DNA of 57,028 bases from Alkalihalobacillus deserti (GCF_020734105.1 NZ_JAJAFR010000023.1:1-57028), one strand, 5' to 3'. Positions 25,957 to 34,632 are shown, counted from the stretch's first letter. Made by a program: numbers and translations. Notes: generated from the sequence alone by a model not told the origin.

Positions 25957-25991
25957 GTACAGGGTGTCGTAGATGACGCCCTGTACTTTTT
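25957..25991 (+). terminator. Terminator of the rbs operon
   Basis: GTACAGGGTGTC pairs with GACGCCCTGTAC (one G-U), followed by T5, 15 bases after rbsB. Confidence 0.8.
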
Positions 25992-26059
25992 GTGTTTGCC
26001 CCAAGTTCGGTTATGCTTTAAATCGGCGGGGGGGCAGGGATCGCTAAAATGAGTCGTTT

Positions 26060-26170
26060 GTGCATATACAGAGGGTTTACGTGCAAATAATCTGAAACTC
26101 GTGCAATTATAGTTGTTTTTCGTGCAATAAATTTAAAATTTGTGCAATTATGATCGATTTTTGTGCAATT
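26060..26170. repeat. Phased GTGCAA tandem repeats, ~20.5-bp period
   Basis: GTGCAA/T occurs six times at 26060, 26081, 26101, 26122, 26142 and 26163, so successive distances are 21, 20, 21, 20 and 21 bases. The units share GTGCAAWWAT followed by a variable A/T-rich filler. The spacing equals two turns of the DNA helix. The array lies between the rbs terminator and unrelated genes. Confidence 0.8.
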
Positions 26171-26425
26171 ATGATCATTCTTTATTACGGGTAGCGGTTC
26201 CGTGCACGCTTATCTGACTTCCGCTTCCACTCCTATTGTTTGATGACCAATCACATCTACCTCCAAATGTAAACGACCCTATTCCATAGTAAAGAGAGTA
26301 TGATAGAAAATCATTTCAGGTATGCCGTCTCGTTTAACAAAGATCATCTCTATATCGGTTTAACGTTTTCTTCAAATAATTGAAGGTTTATTGGTGAAAA
26401 CCATTGTCCAAAGGAGGATTTTAGT
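26171..26425. other. Gene-free stretch upstream of a short ORF
   Basis: No gene is seen. The last part supplies a strong Shine-Dalgarno sequence AAAGGAGG (26410-26417) for the 30-codon ORF at 26426. Confidence 0.35.
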
Positions 26426-26518
26426 ATGATTTTTCTCATGAGAATGGTTTTTATATCGATTGTAAAGGACTTTTTCTATACGCAAAATAAATTAATTGAA
26501 CATTCCGAGTATTTTTAA
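26426..26518 (+). CDS. Short ORF with strong ribosome binding site
   Basis: 30 residues starting MIFLMRMVFISIVKDFFYTQ. A near-perfect AAAGGAGG sits eight bases before ATG 26426. The first half is hydrophobic (MIFLMRMVFISIV), the second polar. AAAACCATT (26397-26405) and AATGGTTTT (26443-26451) can pair and would enclose the ribosome binding site in a loop. It may be a small membrane peptide or the start of a lost gene; I do not recognise it. Confidence 0.4.
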   Translation: MIFLMRMVFISIVKDFFYTQNKLIEHSEYF

Positions 26519-27021
26519 AATTAGATTTTGTTGGTACAATAGTAGTGTGTAATAATAGATCAAAGAATAGAGTCTACTAGATGGCTCAAACCACTGGTGC
26601 TACCCGGAGTTTCGTCGGTAGCTTCCAATTGATGGGAGTGCAGTGGTGGTGTATCAGGTGCTGCGTGCCAGTCGTCACTAGAAGATGAGGAAATCTGGTA
26701 TCACAGTTTTACCTATAGTACTTAAACAACCGTGTGATCCTTTGTTTCCGAAATAAAAGGGAGAGAATTCAATCAAATGATTGCTGACGGAACGAACGTC
26801 TGAGTAAGAGATTCCTAGATATTTCATTTTACTTGATTTTATCAAAAGAAATATAATGATGATGGTAAAAGCAGAAAGACGGTCTGAAACAGGCAATAAT
26901 TAAATAGTAGACTGACTGATATGCACATTAAAAGGTAGGTAAGGACTAAACTCTATTTAGATTAGGAAATGATCTAGTAGATTAAAAGTTGCTTTTGATA
27001 AAACGAATTCGAGGTATCCTA
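26519..27021. other. ~500-bp stretch without a supported gene
   Basis: A divergent repeat-D-like segment is at about 26597-26640 (GTGCTACCCGGAGTTTCGTC). A 72-codon minus-strand frame at 26678-26896 has no ribosome binding site and no family signal. GTCTACTAGATGG (26570s) and ATCTAGTAGATT (26970s) form a loose long-range inverted pair. Confidence 0.35.
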
Positions 27022-27777
27022 ATGGAAATAGAAACGATCATTTTTTTGCATGGAATGGTAGGAAATAAGAATGCGTTTAAAAAGGAAATAGAAAAGTTGA
27101 AAGATCAATATCTTTGTATAGCGTACGACTTTTACGATCCTAATGATTTAGCAGTTGAAGGTGTTCTATCTTTAGATCTATTGGTCGAGCAGCTTTATAG
27201 TAAATATGTGAAAGCGGGAATAGAACAAGCTCATCTATGTACACTTAGTTTTGGGAGTATCGTAGCAATGGCCTTTGCTAATAAATATCCTAATATGGTA
27301 ACAAGTATGACGTTTGTAGGGGGATATTTAAGTACCTTCGCAATTTCATAAGAACATTACTAAACTGTTAGAAGAAAAACATAAATATAAATATAAATTG
27401 TGGTTAAAAAAATGTGCGAGATTGCTAAATCCTAATAAAGAATTCATAGCTGAAGACTCAGAAGCAATTTTTTTCATTATGCTCTTCAAGTACAACCAAA
27501 TGTTGTGGAAAGGGTCATGCGATTGAATCTTGAATTTGACTCAAAAGCAGCGTTATCGCAAATGGAAACACCTATTTTATGGGTTATGGGAGAATATGAT
27601 GAATTGTTTAAAGGGACACTTACCAATTTGAAACAAATGAACCTAAATGTGATATATAAAGAGATAAAAAATGCTGGACATGCAGCACATGTTCACCAAC
27701 ATAAACGGTTCATGTCTATCTTTCAATCCTTTCTGACAAAAGATAAATCAATAAAAAAAGTTGAAATTAAAGTTTAA
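27022..27777 (+). pseudogene. Alpha/beta hydrolase broken by two frameshifts
   Basis: The first part (27022-27351) has the fold start METIIFLHGMVGNKNAFKKE and the nucleophile elbow LCTLSFGSIVAMAFA, ending early at FAIS-stop. The next segment continues in another frame (FHKNITKLLEEK, then LWLKKCARLLNPNKEFIAED) to about 27475. A second shift at the T7 run near 27470 leads into HYALQVQPNVVERVMRLNLE and ALSQMETPILWVMGEYDELF, with NAGHAAHVHQHKRF carrying the catalytic His. All parts of one ~250-residue hydrolase are present in three frames. ATG 27022 has GAGGT upstream. Confidence 0.75.
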
Positions 27778-27839
27778 GCTCTTTGAGTTGATGGGTGCCA
27801 TTTAATCATCGGGGATTTTGTGTATTTTAACCAAAAGGT

Positions 27840-27899
27840 AATCCTCTACAATGGACTGTAAAGAATCACCTATACTGCCCATTGTAGAGGATTTTTTGT
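27840..27899 (+). terminator. Terminator downstream of the hydrolase pseudogene
   Basis: AATCCTCTACAATGG pairs with CCATTGTAGAGGATT over a 24-nt loop, followed by T6. Confidence 0.75.
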
Positions 27900-27948
27900 G
27901 TTTTAGTATTCAACAATTACAACGTTAATAAGTTAAAAATAGAAGTTA

Positions 27949-27957
27949 TGCTATAAT
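27949..27957 (+). promoter_or_regulatory. Extended -10 promoter for the GGDEF-EAL gene
   Basis: TGCTATAAT is an extended -10 element with a consensus hexamer at 27952-27957; no good -35 box is seen. It leaves a leader of about 100 bases before GTG 28062. Confidence 0.5.
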
Positions 27958-28061
27958 ATTCTAAAACTTAAAACCTATCTCTATACTTTGATTATAAGAC
28001 ATTCAGGTGAAAGAGACGGCTTTTACAAATATAGCTTGTTTATGTATGAGGAGGTATCACT

Positions 28062-30581
28062 GTGTCAATAAAAAAGAAACTACCGTTGATTTTCACCTCA
28101 TTGGTCTTATGTATTTTAATCGCTAATAGTACATTACACTACATACGGTCTAAAGAGAAACTAATAGCATTCAATGAAAGAGAAATAGAATTAATTACCC
28201 AGGAAGTATCCTATCAGGTGGAAAATTCAAAAAGTGGGTCTCTCTATGTAGAAGATATTATAGCGCGAGAGTTAAGAACGGCTTCAATCGCGATTAAAAA
28301 CGCCCTGCCTGCACAACATGAAGATGTGACAAATGAACAATTAACAGAGCTGGCTGACGAGCTTATGATTTCTCATATTACCTTATTGGCTCAAACGGAG
28401 GACGACATCATCGGTGTGAAATCCTCTGATCCACATGAGATTAATATGTCAACAAAGGAGTGGGAATATTGGTACGTTGCATTCAAACAGCTGTTCAGTT
28501 TAACTCCTGTTACAGTTAAAGAAGGCTTAACTTTGCCAAACTATTGGTCAGGTCCAATTGAGGTTGCTGCTAGTAATCCTGACCATACCGATAAATGGGG
28601 TTATTATTATGATGGAACTACGAATTATATTATCAATCCATATTTTCGTGACAACCAAGTACTAGAGTATGAGGAGCTTTTTGGTCCAGCTAATATTATG
28701 GAACGTTTTACAAATAAACTTGAGGGTGTCCTTGAGTTGACCGTATTTAATCCGAAAAACTTTGGTCAAGAGACTGAAATGGTCCATAGAAACGGAAAAA
28801 GTTTTATTCGAATAGCTGATCAACCAATATGGTATGGAACCTATGAATATCGAAACCAACCATTAGATGCAAAATTGGTTGAAACAGTTGTAAAAACAGG
28901 AGAATCACAGAACTACACGGAAGAAATAAATGGGAAAATGGTTACAAGGACATTTGTCCCGATTAATACAGGCACGCAGGATCCCTATGTGATTGGTGTA
29001 ACCTACGATTATAGCTTAATTCAGAAAGAACTTGAGAATGAACTAATGAAGCACATCCTTTTATCAATCCCGTTTATATTGATTGTGTTACTCACAAGTT
29101 TTATCTTCTCTCGATCGATTACAAGGCCGATCGATTCTATTGTCGAAAAGGTAAACGAGATTGCTCAAGGGAAATTTGGAAACAATATCGTTTTAAAACG
29201 ACAAGATGAACTAGGTCATCTTGCACATAATGTAAATGCTTTATCAAAGTCTTTACAAAACTATGTCACTGATTTAAAAGAGAGCCAGGAAGTTATTCAA
29301 TTTCAAGCTAATCATGATCCGCTCACAGGGTTATTTAACAGAAGATATTTTCAAGAAGACTTAAATCAGAGAATTGCAAGGAGCAAGAAAACAGGAGAGA
29401 CGGTTGCGGTCTTATTTGTTGATATCGATCGATTTAAAGATATTAATGACACTTTAGGGCATGCCAAAGGGGATCAATTAATACAACAAATTTCTGAGCG
29501 AATCAAGAACTGTCTAACGATTGGAAATAGTGTTCTTACTAGACAGGGTGGCGATGAATTTGTTATTTTATTTAGCGAACTCGAAGAAGAAGAAATGAAG
29601 GGTATAGCTGATACAATTGTAACGGCCATTAACGAACCTTATTTACTAGATGGAACTGAAGTGATTGTAAGTGCAAGTTGTGGCATAAGCTTGTATCCGA
29701 AACATACTGAAAACATGGTTACTCTTATGATCTACGCTGATGGAGCTATGTATGCCGCGAAGAAACAAGGCGGCAATAAAGTTATTTTATATGATGAGGA
29801 AATAAACAAAGAGAAGAATAAGAAGCTTCGTATCGAAGCACGTTTGCGTAAAGCAATTAAAAATGAAGAAATTGAAGTCTATTACCAGCCTAAAATAGAT
29901 GCTCGGGCTGATATCCTTACGGGAGTAGAAGCGTTACTAAGATGGACAGATGAGGAACTTGGATTTGTATCACCAGAGGTATTTATTCCCATTGCAGAGG
30001 AAACAAGGCTCATCCATCCTTTGTGGGAAATCGCAATGAAGAAAGCTTGTTCCCAAATAAATAAATGGAATGAAGATCGAGCAGAACCATTAAGTCTTGC
30101 TGTTAACTTTTCAGGCAAACAATTTCAAGACCCTGCTTCTTTAGTCAAACAGGTGAAAGAAATCCTTTCCGACTATCAATTAGCACCAAAGTATTTTGAA
30201 GTAGAGATTACAGAGAGCACATTGCTTTTTAATTCACAAGAAACAATAAAAGCTCTAAAAGATTTACAAGAATACGGAATTCTAATTTCTATCGACGATT
30301 TTGGAACAGGATATTCTTCATTAAGTTACTTGAAATCATTACCAATTGATTGTTTGAAAATAGATAAATCATTCATTAAAGATATTAAAGAGGATTATGG
30401 CAATTCCGAAATTACTGAAGCGATCATAAATCTTGCACGTAGCCTCGGGTTACAGGTAATAGCTGAAGGGGTAGAGGAAGAATATCAAAAAGAGTTTCTA
30501 TTAAAAAATGAGTGCTATCACATGCAGGGGTATTTATTTAGTAAGCCGCTTGGTAGGGAGGAGTTTGAACAGTTGCTTTGA
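28062..30581 (+). CDS. Membrane-bound cyclic-di-GMP enzyme (sensor-HAMP-GGDEF-EAL)
   Basis: 839 residues. Membrane helix ~8-27, extracytoplasmic sensor (dCACHE-like) ~28-325, second helix ~328-350, HAMP ~350-400, GGDEF ~416-580, EAL ~595-835. The GGDEF site (RQGGDEFVILF, ~494) is intact but no RxxD inhibitory site precedes it. EAL motifs are also intact (GVEALLRW ~620, EVEITES, DDFGTGYSS ~745, QGYLFSKPL). Both synthesis and hydrolysis of c-di-GMP are thus possible. GTG 28062 follows GAGGAGG. A c-di-GMP riboswitch lies 2.8 kb away. A repeat-D-like GGTGCTAGGCACC directly follows the stop. Confidence 0.9.
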   Translation: MSIKKKLPLIFTSLVLCILIANSTLHYIRSKEKLIAFNEREIELITQEVSYQVENSKSGSLYVEDIIARELRTASIAIKNALPAQHEDVTNEQLTELADELMISHITLLAQTEDDIIGVKSSDPHEINMSTKEWEYWYVAFKQLFSLTPVTVKEGLTLPNYWSGPIEVAASNPDHTDKWGYYYDGTTNYIINPYFRDNQVLEYEELFGPANIMERFTNKLEGVLELTVFNPKNFGQETEMVHRNGKSFIRIADQPIWYGTYEYRNQPLDAKLVETVVKTGESQNYTEEINGKMVTRTFVPINTGTQDPYVIGVTYDYSLIQKELENELMKHILLSIPFILIVLLTSFIFSRSITRPIDSIVEKVNEIAQGKFGNNIVLKRQDELGHLAHNVNALSKSLQNYVTDLKESQEVIQFQANHDPLTGLFNRRYFQEDLNQRIARSKKTGETVAVLFVDIDRFKDINDTLGHAKGDQLIQQISERIKNCLTIGNSVLTRQGGDEFVILFSELEEEEMKGIADTIVTAINEPYLLDGTEVIVSASCGISLYPKHTENMVTLMIYADGAMYAAKKQGGNKVILYDEEINKEKNKKLRIEARLRKAIKNEEIEVYYQPKIDARADILTGVEALLRWTDEELGFVSPEVFIPIAEETRLIHPLWEIAMKKACSQINKWNEDRAEPLSLAVNFSGKQFQDPASLVKQVKEILSDYQLAPKYFEVEITESTLLFNSQETIKALKDLQEYGILISIDDFGTGYSSLSYLKSLPIDCLKIDKSFIKDIKEDYGNSEITEAIINLARSLGLQVIAEGVEEEYQKEFLLKNECYHMQGYLFSKPLGREEFEQLL

Positions 30582-30634
30582 AGGTGCTAGGCACCACAAA
30601 TGCAGTTTGTTCATGGGTAATGGACAATAAAGAT

Positions 30635-30671
30635 GAGAGTTATCGCATTTAAATGCGGTAGCTCTTTTTTC
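30635..30671 (+). terminator. Terminator of the GGDEF-EAL gene
   Basis: An imperfect stem (GAGAGTTATCGCA with TGCGGTAGCTC) closes on a TTTAAA loop and is followed by T6. Confidence 0.65.
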
Positions 30672-30787
30672 AATATGAGGGGGAAATTTTTACTCAAAGG
30701 TAAAGATTTTTTTACTTTTGTCTGAATATGGTTTTTTCTCTATTTGAATATAAATACTTAAAGCCATTGTAAAGTATATAAAGGTTT

Positions 30788-31812
30788 AGTTACTAGCACA
30801 CGGAATTTTAAATGTAACGGACTTATATGCTTTTATTGAACCAGAAGATTATTTTGAAATTTACCAAAAAGCGAGTGGAAATGGCTTTAAACCACGCACG
30901 GTGATTTATTATCGTTATGATCATATGAAACGAAACGATCTGTTACGGATTCCCAAAGACCGTTTGGATCGTACGCAGCAAGTTCATGTAGGTGGAGTCA
31001 AAATGTTAACAGACGGGAGTGTGTCTGGCCAAACAGCTTGGGTTCATGAACCATTTGAAGGAACAAGTGATCAATATGGAATCCCAACAACGACAAAGGA
31101 AGAAATGATAGCGGCGGCTGAGGCGGCTAAAAGCAATAAAATTCAGTTAATCGTGCATGCAATGGGAGAGCGAGCGATCGATTTTGTCGTTGATGAGTTC
31201 TATGAGGTGGATCGATGGCTTGAAGATGGTCCATCTGTTCGAGTCGAACACGCTACGATCCCGACCGAACAGGCAATTGAACGTGCGGCTAAAGGCAAGA
31301 TTGGGTTTGTCCCACAGACGGTATTTCTATTTGCGGAAATTGAAAGTTACTTGAAGAACTTCGGGGAAGAGCGGACAAAAAGATCTTATCCGATCAAAAC
31401 GTTTTTAGAGAACGATATACTGACAGCGTTATCATCTGACGCACCAGCGACGGCATGGGCAGATTCTGTCAATCCATTTATCGGTATTCAATCTGCCGTC
31501 ACACGTATTGCTTATCAGGGTACAGATTATGGACAAGATGAGCGAATTGATGTTGAAACAGCGATTAAGCTATATACAAAAGCAGCTCAAGAAATGACCC
31601 GGATTCCAAATGTCGGTTAACTGAAAAAAGGCTATGAAGCTGATTTTGTTGTATTAGATCAAGATATTTTAGAAATTGCCCCAGAAAAAATTGGAGAAAC
31701 AACTGTTTTGAAAACGTATATGGGTGGAGAAGTAGTATTTTCTAAAGAGATACGGGATGCGGTGTCTGTCACTACCCGTTTAAATCAGGGCGATGCTCCT
31801 ATTACAAAATGA
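30788..31812 (+). pseudogene. Truncated, nonsense-interrupted YtcJ-like amidohydrolase
   Basis: The readable frame starts without an initiator around 30788 (LLAHGILNVTDLYAFIEPED) and continues through VGGVKMLTDGSVSGQTAW, IQLIVHAMGERAID, PSVRVEHATIP and ALSSDAPATAWADSVNPFIG. It meets a TAA at 31618, then resumes in the same frame (LKKGYEADFVVLDQDILEIA) to 31812. The family (YtcJ-type, ~530 residues) would have ~200 more N-terminal residues, so both a 5' deletion and a nonsense mutation are present. The last codons coincide with repeat D (GATGCGGTGTCTGTCACTAC). Confidence 0.8.
31757..31785 (+). repeat. Dispersed repeat D, copy at the YtcJ-like 3' end
   Basis: GGGATGCGGTGTCTGTCACT is closest to the copy near 9250 (GGGATGCGGTGCCTGTCACC). 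It is again located at a coding 3' end. Confidence 0.55.
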
Positions 31813-32096
31813 ACGATTTGATGAAGGAGTGAATGGTGATGTACACATACTCACGTAGAAAAAGGAGGGGGAAATTAGTCTTATTGAGAAAGGTAAAGAA
31901 CTGATACGATGAATCAATAGGAGTTTGTATAGATGAAACATTTTTGCTCATCACATCAACCTAGGTGATGGACCTTCTTCATGCTCATTTTTCAAATCGG
32001 ATGCCTGCCCCACTCGCAGTGTAAGGTTTAACCATATCTTATCTGTGGTACACCTACAATATAAAGATCATTGTAGAAAAAAGGAGTGACGATAAG
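31813..32096. other. Intergenic stretch
   Basis: No supported gene. A 21-codon frame at about 31841 (MYTYSRRKRRGKLVL...) and the in-frame fragment GEISLIEKGKELIR look like debris of a deleted gene. A repeat-D-like CGGATGCCTGCCCCACTCGC is at about 31998-32017. Confidence 0.3.
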
Positions 32097-32606
32097 ATGG
32101 CTAAAATCGCTACTGTTATAACGGATTATTTTGAGGATGTTGAATATACGGAGCCAGCTAAGTCCTTCAAAGAAGCAGGACACGAAATCATGACAATTGA
32201 AAAGGAAAAAGGTAAAAAGGTTACAGGGAAACAAGGAAAGGCTTCGGTCACGATTGATGAAAGTATAGCTGACTTAAAACCTGAACAGTTTGATGCATTG
32301 TTCATTCCGGGTGGGTTCTCCCCCGATCAATTGCGTGCGGACGATCGATTTGTGGCATTTGCAAAGCATTTTATGGATGAGAAAAAACCTGTTTTTGCTA
32401 TATGTCATGGACCGCAACTTTTAATTACGGCTAAAGCATTAGAAGGGCGTGACGTGACTGGTTTCAAATCGATACAAACAGATCTTGCCTATGCGGGTGC
32501 AACGGTAAAAGACCAAGAAGTTGTTGTCTGCCAAAACCAGTTGGTTACTAGTCGTCAACCCGATGATCTTCCAGCTTTCATAGAAGAATCGTTAAAATTA
32601 CTATGA
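32097..32606 (+). CDS. DJ-1/PfpI family protein (general stress type)
   Basis: 169 residues, full length for the single-domain PfpI/YfkM group. The active-site nucleophile Cys lies in PVFAICHGPQLLITA (about residue 102), and the conserved acidic residue in EDVEYTEPAKSF. IPGGFSPDQLRAD is the typical glycine loop. Members act as protein/nucleotide deglycase-type or chaperone stress proteins; the exact activity is disputed. The gene is monocistronic. ATG 32097 follows AAGGAGTGACG. Confidence 0.88.
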   Translation: MAKIATVITDYFEDVEYTEPAKSFKEAGHEIMTIEKEKGKKVTGKQGKASVTIDESIADLKPEQFDALFIPGGFSPDQLRADDRFVAFAKHFMDEKKPVFAICHGPQLLITAKALEGRDVTGFKSIQTDLAYAGATVKDQEVVVCQNQLVTSRQPDDLPAFIEESLKLL

Positions 32607-32930
32607 AACAGTGCCTACCCTAGAAACAGATAGTAAACAAGGGACGTTTCTTGTAAAGTGGCATGGGTGTTTGATCTCTCTAAGCGACAAAGCCTGTGCC
32701 TTGAGAGTGTAGTGTTAAGAATCGTGACATATAAGAGCGTTAAACTTGGAATGAATTCAATTCTATCACTACAAAATTAATCTCGTTAATTATCAAAGTA
32801 GAGTACAGAAAATTGATTAATTGTAATACCACTTATGGAAATTAAGTGGTATTATATGTAAATAAAAGGTTTAATTAACTTAGTGAGTTAGTCATTAATT
32901 AGAGTCATACACAGGTAGAGGAGAAAAGAA
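32607..32930. other. Intergenic stretch with hairpin
   Basis: A perfect 11-bp stem TAATACCACTT (32824-32834) / AAGTGGTATTA (32844-32854) without a T-run lies upstream of the 53-residue gene. No coding region is seen. Confidence 0.35.
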
Positions 32931-33092
32931 ATGAGTACACATAAAGATGTCGAAATATTAACACAACAACATCTAATGAAAATACTAGAGGATGCCTATA
33001 AAAAAGGTACGGAATCTGCCAATATTACGTCTCAACAACTAGTAGAGGAAATTTCTGCACTCTTAAAGCCATATGTTAAGTTTGAACAGTAA
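32931..33092 (+). CDS. Small helical protein, unknown
   Basis: 53 residues (MSTHKDVEILTQQHLMKILE...). No membrane helix; it is predicted mostly alpha-helical with a repeated Gln/Glu pattern. GAGGAG precedes ATG 32931 by eight bases, and a long terminator begins eight bases after its stop, so it looks like a complete one-gene unit. I do not recognise the family. Confidence 0.65.
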   Translation: MSTHKDVEILTQQHLMKILEDAYKKGTESANITSQQLVEEISALLKPYVKFEQ

Positions 33093-33100
33093 ATACCCCA

Positions 33101-33152
33101 AAGATCGAAGCGATAAGTCTTTTAAAGAAGGCTTGTCGCTTCGATCTTTTTT
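33101..33152. terminator. Strong, bidirectional terminator
   Basis: AAGATCGAAGCGA pairs perfectly with TCGCTTCGATCTT and continues into T6 on the plus strand. On the minus strand it can also close the riboswitch-controlled 47-residue gene. Confidence 0.8.
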
Positions 33153-33180
33153 AAGCAGATTGATCAAAAAAGAGCCCCAT

Positions 33181-33324
33181 TTAGCTGTGAAATTTCATTT
33201 TAGTTAATTTCTCTTGATGGAAATATGCTCTAGTAAATAACCTTCCTTTTTTCACGTGACAATCACAACGATTGTATAAATACATCATTACGTTCACACA
33301 TAAGTTATGCCATATTAAATTCAT
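33181..33324 (-). CDS. 47-residue protein under a c-di-GMP riboswitch
   Basis: 47 residues beginning MNLIWHNLCVNVMMYLYNRC; a CxC (CDC) pair follows, and the C-terminal half is basic (VKKGRLFTRAYF, KLTKMKF). ATG 33324 has AGGGGGA at proper spacing, and the cyclic-di-GMP-I aptamer lies immediately upstream on the same strand (33351-33454). The bidirectional terminator at 33101-33152 follows. The hydrophobic N-terminal half could be membrane-associating. I know no family for it. Its control by c-di-GMP suggests a role in surface, motility or biofilm behaviour, which is inference. Confidence 0.7.
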   Translation of the reverse strand: MNLIWHNLCVNVMMYLYNRCDCHVKKGRLFTRAYFHQEKLTKMKFHS

Positions 33325-33350
33325 AACACAATCCCCCTATTATCTATTTC

Positions 33351-33454
33351 GACGATAGGTATTTTCGGTAACTGGCTGGCATGTCCACTGTGGTGTGGAA
33401 GTAGCCCCTAAAGTTTTGCGTCATCACTTTTCAATGATTTTGCCCTTATCGTAC
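33351..33454 (-). promoter_or_regulatory. Cyclic di-GMP-I (GEMM-I) riboswitch
   Basis: Read on the minus strand, the aptamer runs CGATAAGGGCAAA, then a stem AUCAUU-GAAA-AGUGAU with a GNRA tetraloop, then GACGCAAAACTTTAGGGGCT, a variable arm, and GCCAGCCAGTTACCG, closing with TATCG paired to CGATA (P1). These are the conserved blocks of class I c-di-GMP riboswitches (AGGGCAAA, GACGCAAA, GGUUACCG-like receptor). Downstream, CCTAT just before P1's end can pair with ATAGG of the AGGGGG ribosome binding site, so ligand binding probably frees translation. Confidence 0.88.
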
Positions 33455-33936
33455 GATTTATGTTTAGTTATATTCTCCAGTATTGGTGTTGAATTCTAAA
33501 GAGTATATTTACCTATTTTTTCTGATTTTTCTGATTTGTGTTAGATGCAATTTCAGTTCGATAGTAATGGTTTGATTTCCAATTGCAGCGCTTGATCTAA
33601 ACTCCGCTAAAGCTGTAACGCGGTAAAATGAGGAATTTAGCTACATCAAGATTGAGATAAAGCTCTGTGGAGAAAGTTTGAAGGCTTTTTTTAACTTTAG
33701 AAAAACATAGTTCTGAGTTGATGGAAAGACACCTTTATTAAAGAAATTGAACTAGATAAAGGCGTCTTTCTAGGGCAGGTAACTGGCTAAACTAGTAGGT
33801 GTATTCATCAAAAGTTTTAGAAAGTATGTATCAATCATAAAAGATCATATTTTCACAATCTAGTTACCCTCGTGTTGCTTTCTGTTTTAAGTTAAGAAAA
33901 CAGGGTAGTTACAGTATAAGAATGATGATGAAGTAG
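33455..33936. other. Intergenic stretch between riboswitch and VTT gene
   Basis: The minus-strand promoter of the riboswitch must lie in the AT-rich 33455-33540. A hairpin GAAAGACACCTTTAT / ATAAAGGCGTCTTTC (33724-33770) has no adjacent gene. No coding region is supported. Confidence 0.35.
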
Positions 33937-33948
33937 GTGACAGGACTA

Positions 33949-34512
33949 TTGATAGATATTATATTGGATGTTTTAAGAGACTTGAAATGGGCCGGTTTAT
34001 TGATCGGGATTGTGATTGAAGCCATATCGCTTCCATTTCCCGCGGCATTATTTGTCCTCATTTATGGTTACATATTAGATCCGAGTTTACCAGAAATGGC
34101 CATGCTTGCCTTTGGGAGTTCGATTGTTTATGTTGCTTTTAGCTTTATTCCTTACTGGTTAAGTATAAAATACGAGCCGTTTATAAGAAGAAAAGTATCT
34201 GAACATAAAGTGAGAAAAGCAGAACGTTGGATTGAAAAGTACGGAGAGTGGATGATTGCTGTAGGTAGAGTAATAGGAATGGGGTATATTGCTTACATAG
34301 CTGGATTCAGTAAGATTCGGCCGGTTTCTTTTGCGTTCTTTACATTTCTAGGGTTTTTCCCTTTATCTTTTTTGATGTTTTTTCTTGGGTCTCTCGGTAA
34401 CTTAGAAGAAATGGCAGAGAAGTTTCAAAATGCTCAGTGGCTCGTATACAGTATCATAGGAATGACCCTTGCAGGATATCTTACCTACCGCAAGTTCGGA
34501 CGAAAAGAGTAG
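33949..34512 (+). CDS. VTT/DedA-like membrane protein
   Basis: 187 residues from TTG 33949, which has GTAGGTG nine bases upstream; GTG 33937 is an alternative. About five membrane segments. The motif IEAISLPFPAALFVLIYGY resembles the DedA E-x-x-x-P-x-P entry helix, and AVGRVIGMGYIAYIAGFSKI resembles the conserved G-R-x3-R/AG segment of the VTT (SNARE-associated) domain. DedA proteins are lipid scramblase-like and help with membrane energetics. This one is somewhat divergent. A strong terminator follows. Confidence 0.75.
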   Translation: MIDIILDVLRDLKWAGLLIGIVIEAISLPFPAALFVLIYGYILDPSLPEMAMLAFGSSIVYVAFSFIPYWLSIKYEPFIRRKVSEHKVRKAERWIEKYGEWMIAVGRVIGMGYIAYIAGFSKIRPVSFAFFTFLGFFPLSFLMFFLGSLGNLEEMAEKFQNAQWLVYSIIGMTLAGYLTYRKFGRKE

Positions 34513-34567
34513 TCCGTCTCCTTATGAAAAAAGCCGAAAAAATTTTTCGTGATTATATGTGTCATAG

Positions 34568-34620
34568 AAACACCACTAAAACCCAATCGTAATGAATTGG
34601 ATTTTAGTGGTGTTTTTTTC
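34568..34620 (+). terminator. Terminator of the VTT gene
   Basis: A stem of about 19 bp (AAACACCACTAAAACCCAAT against the 34596-34614 arm) followed by T7. The minus-strand 51-residue gene ends just beyond, so it may act on both strands. Confidence 0.8.
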
Positions 34621-34632
34621 AGATAGCTGGTT

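Noticed and set aside
26060..26170. CRISPR array
   Set aside because: The repeat unit is only ~20 bp with no unique spacers and no cas genes in the window.
26678..26896. 72-codon minus-strand frame
   Set aside because: No ribosome binding site; I found no family resemblance, although a transposase remnant was considered.
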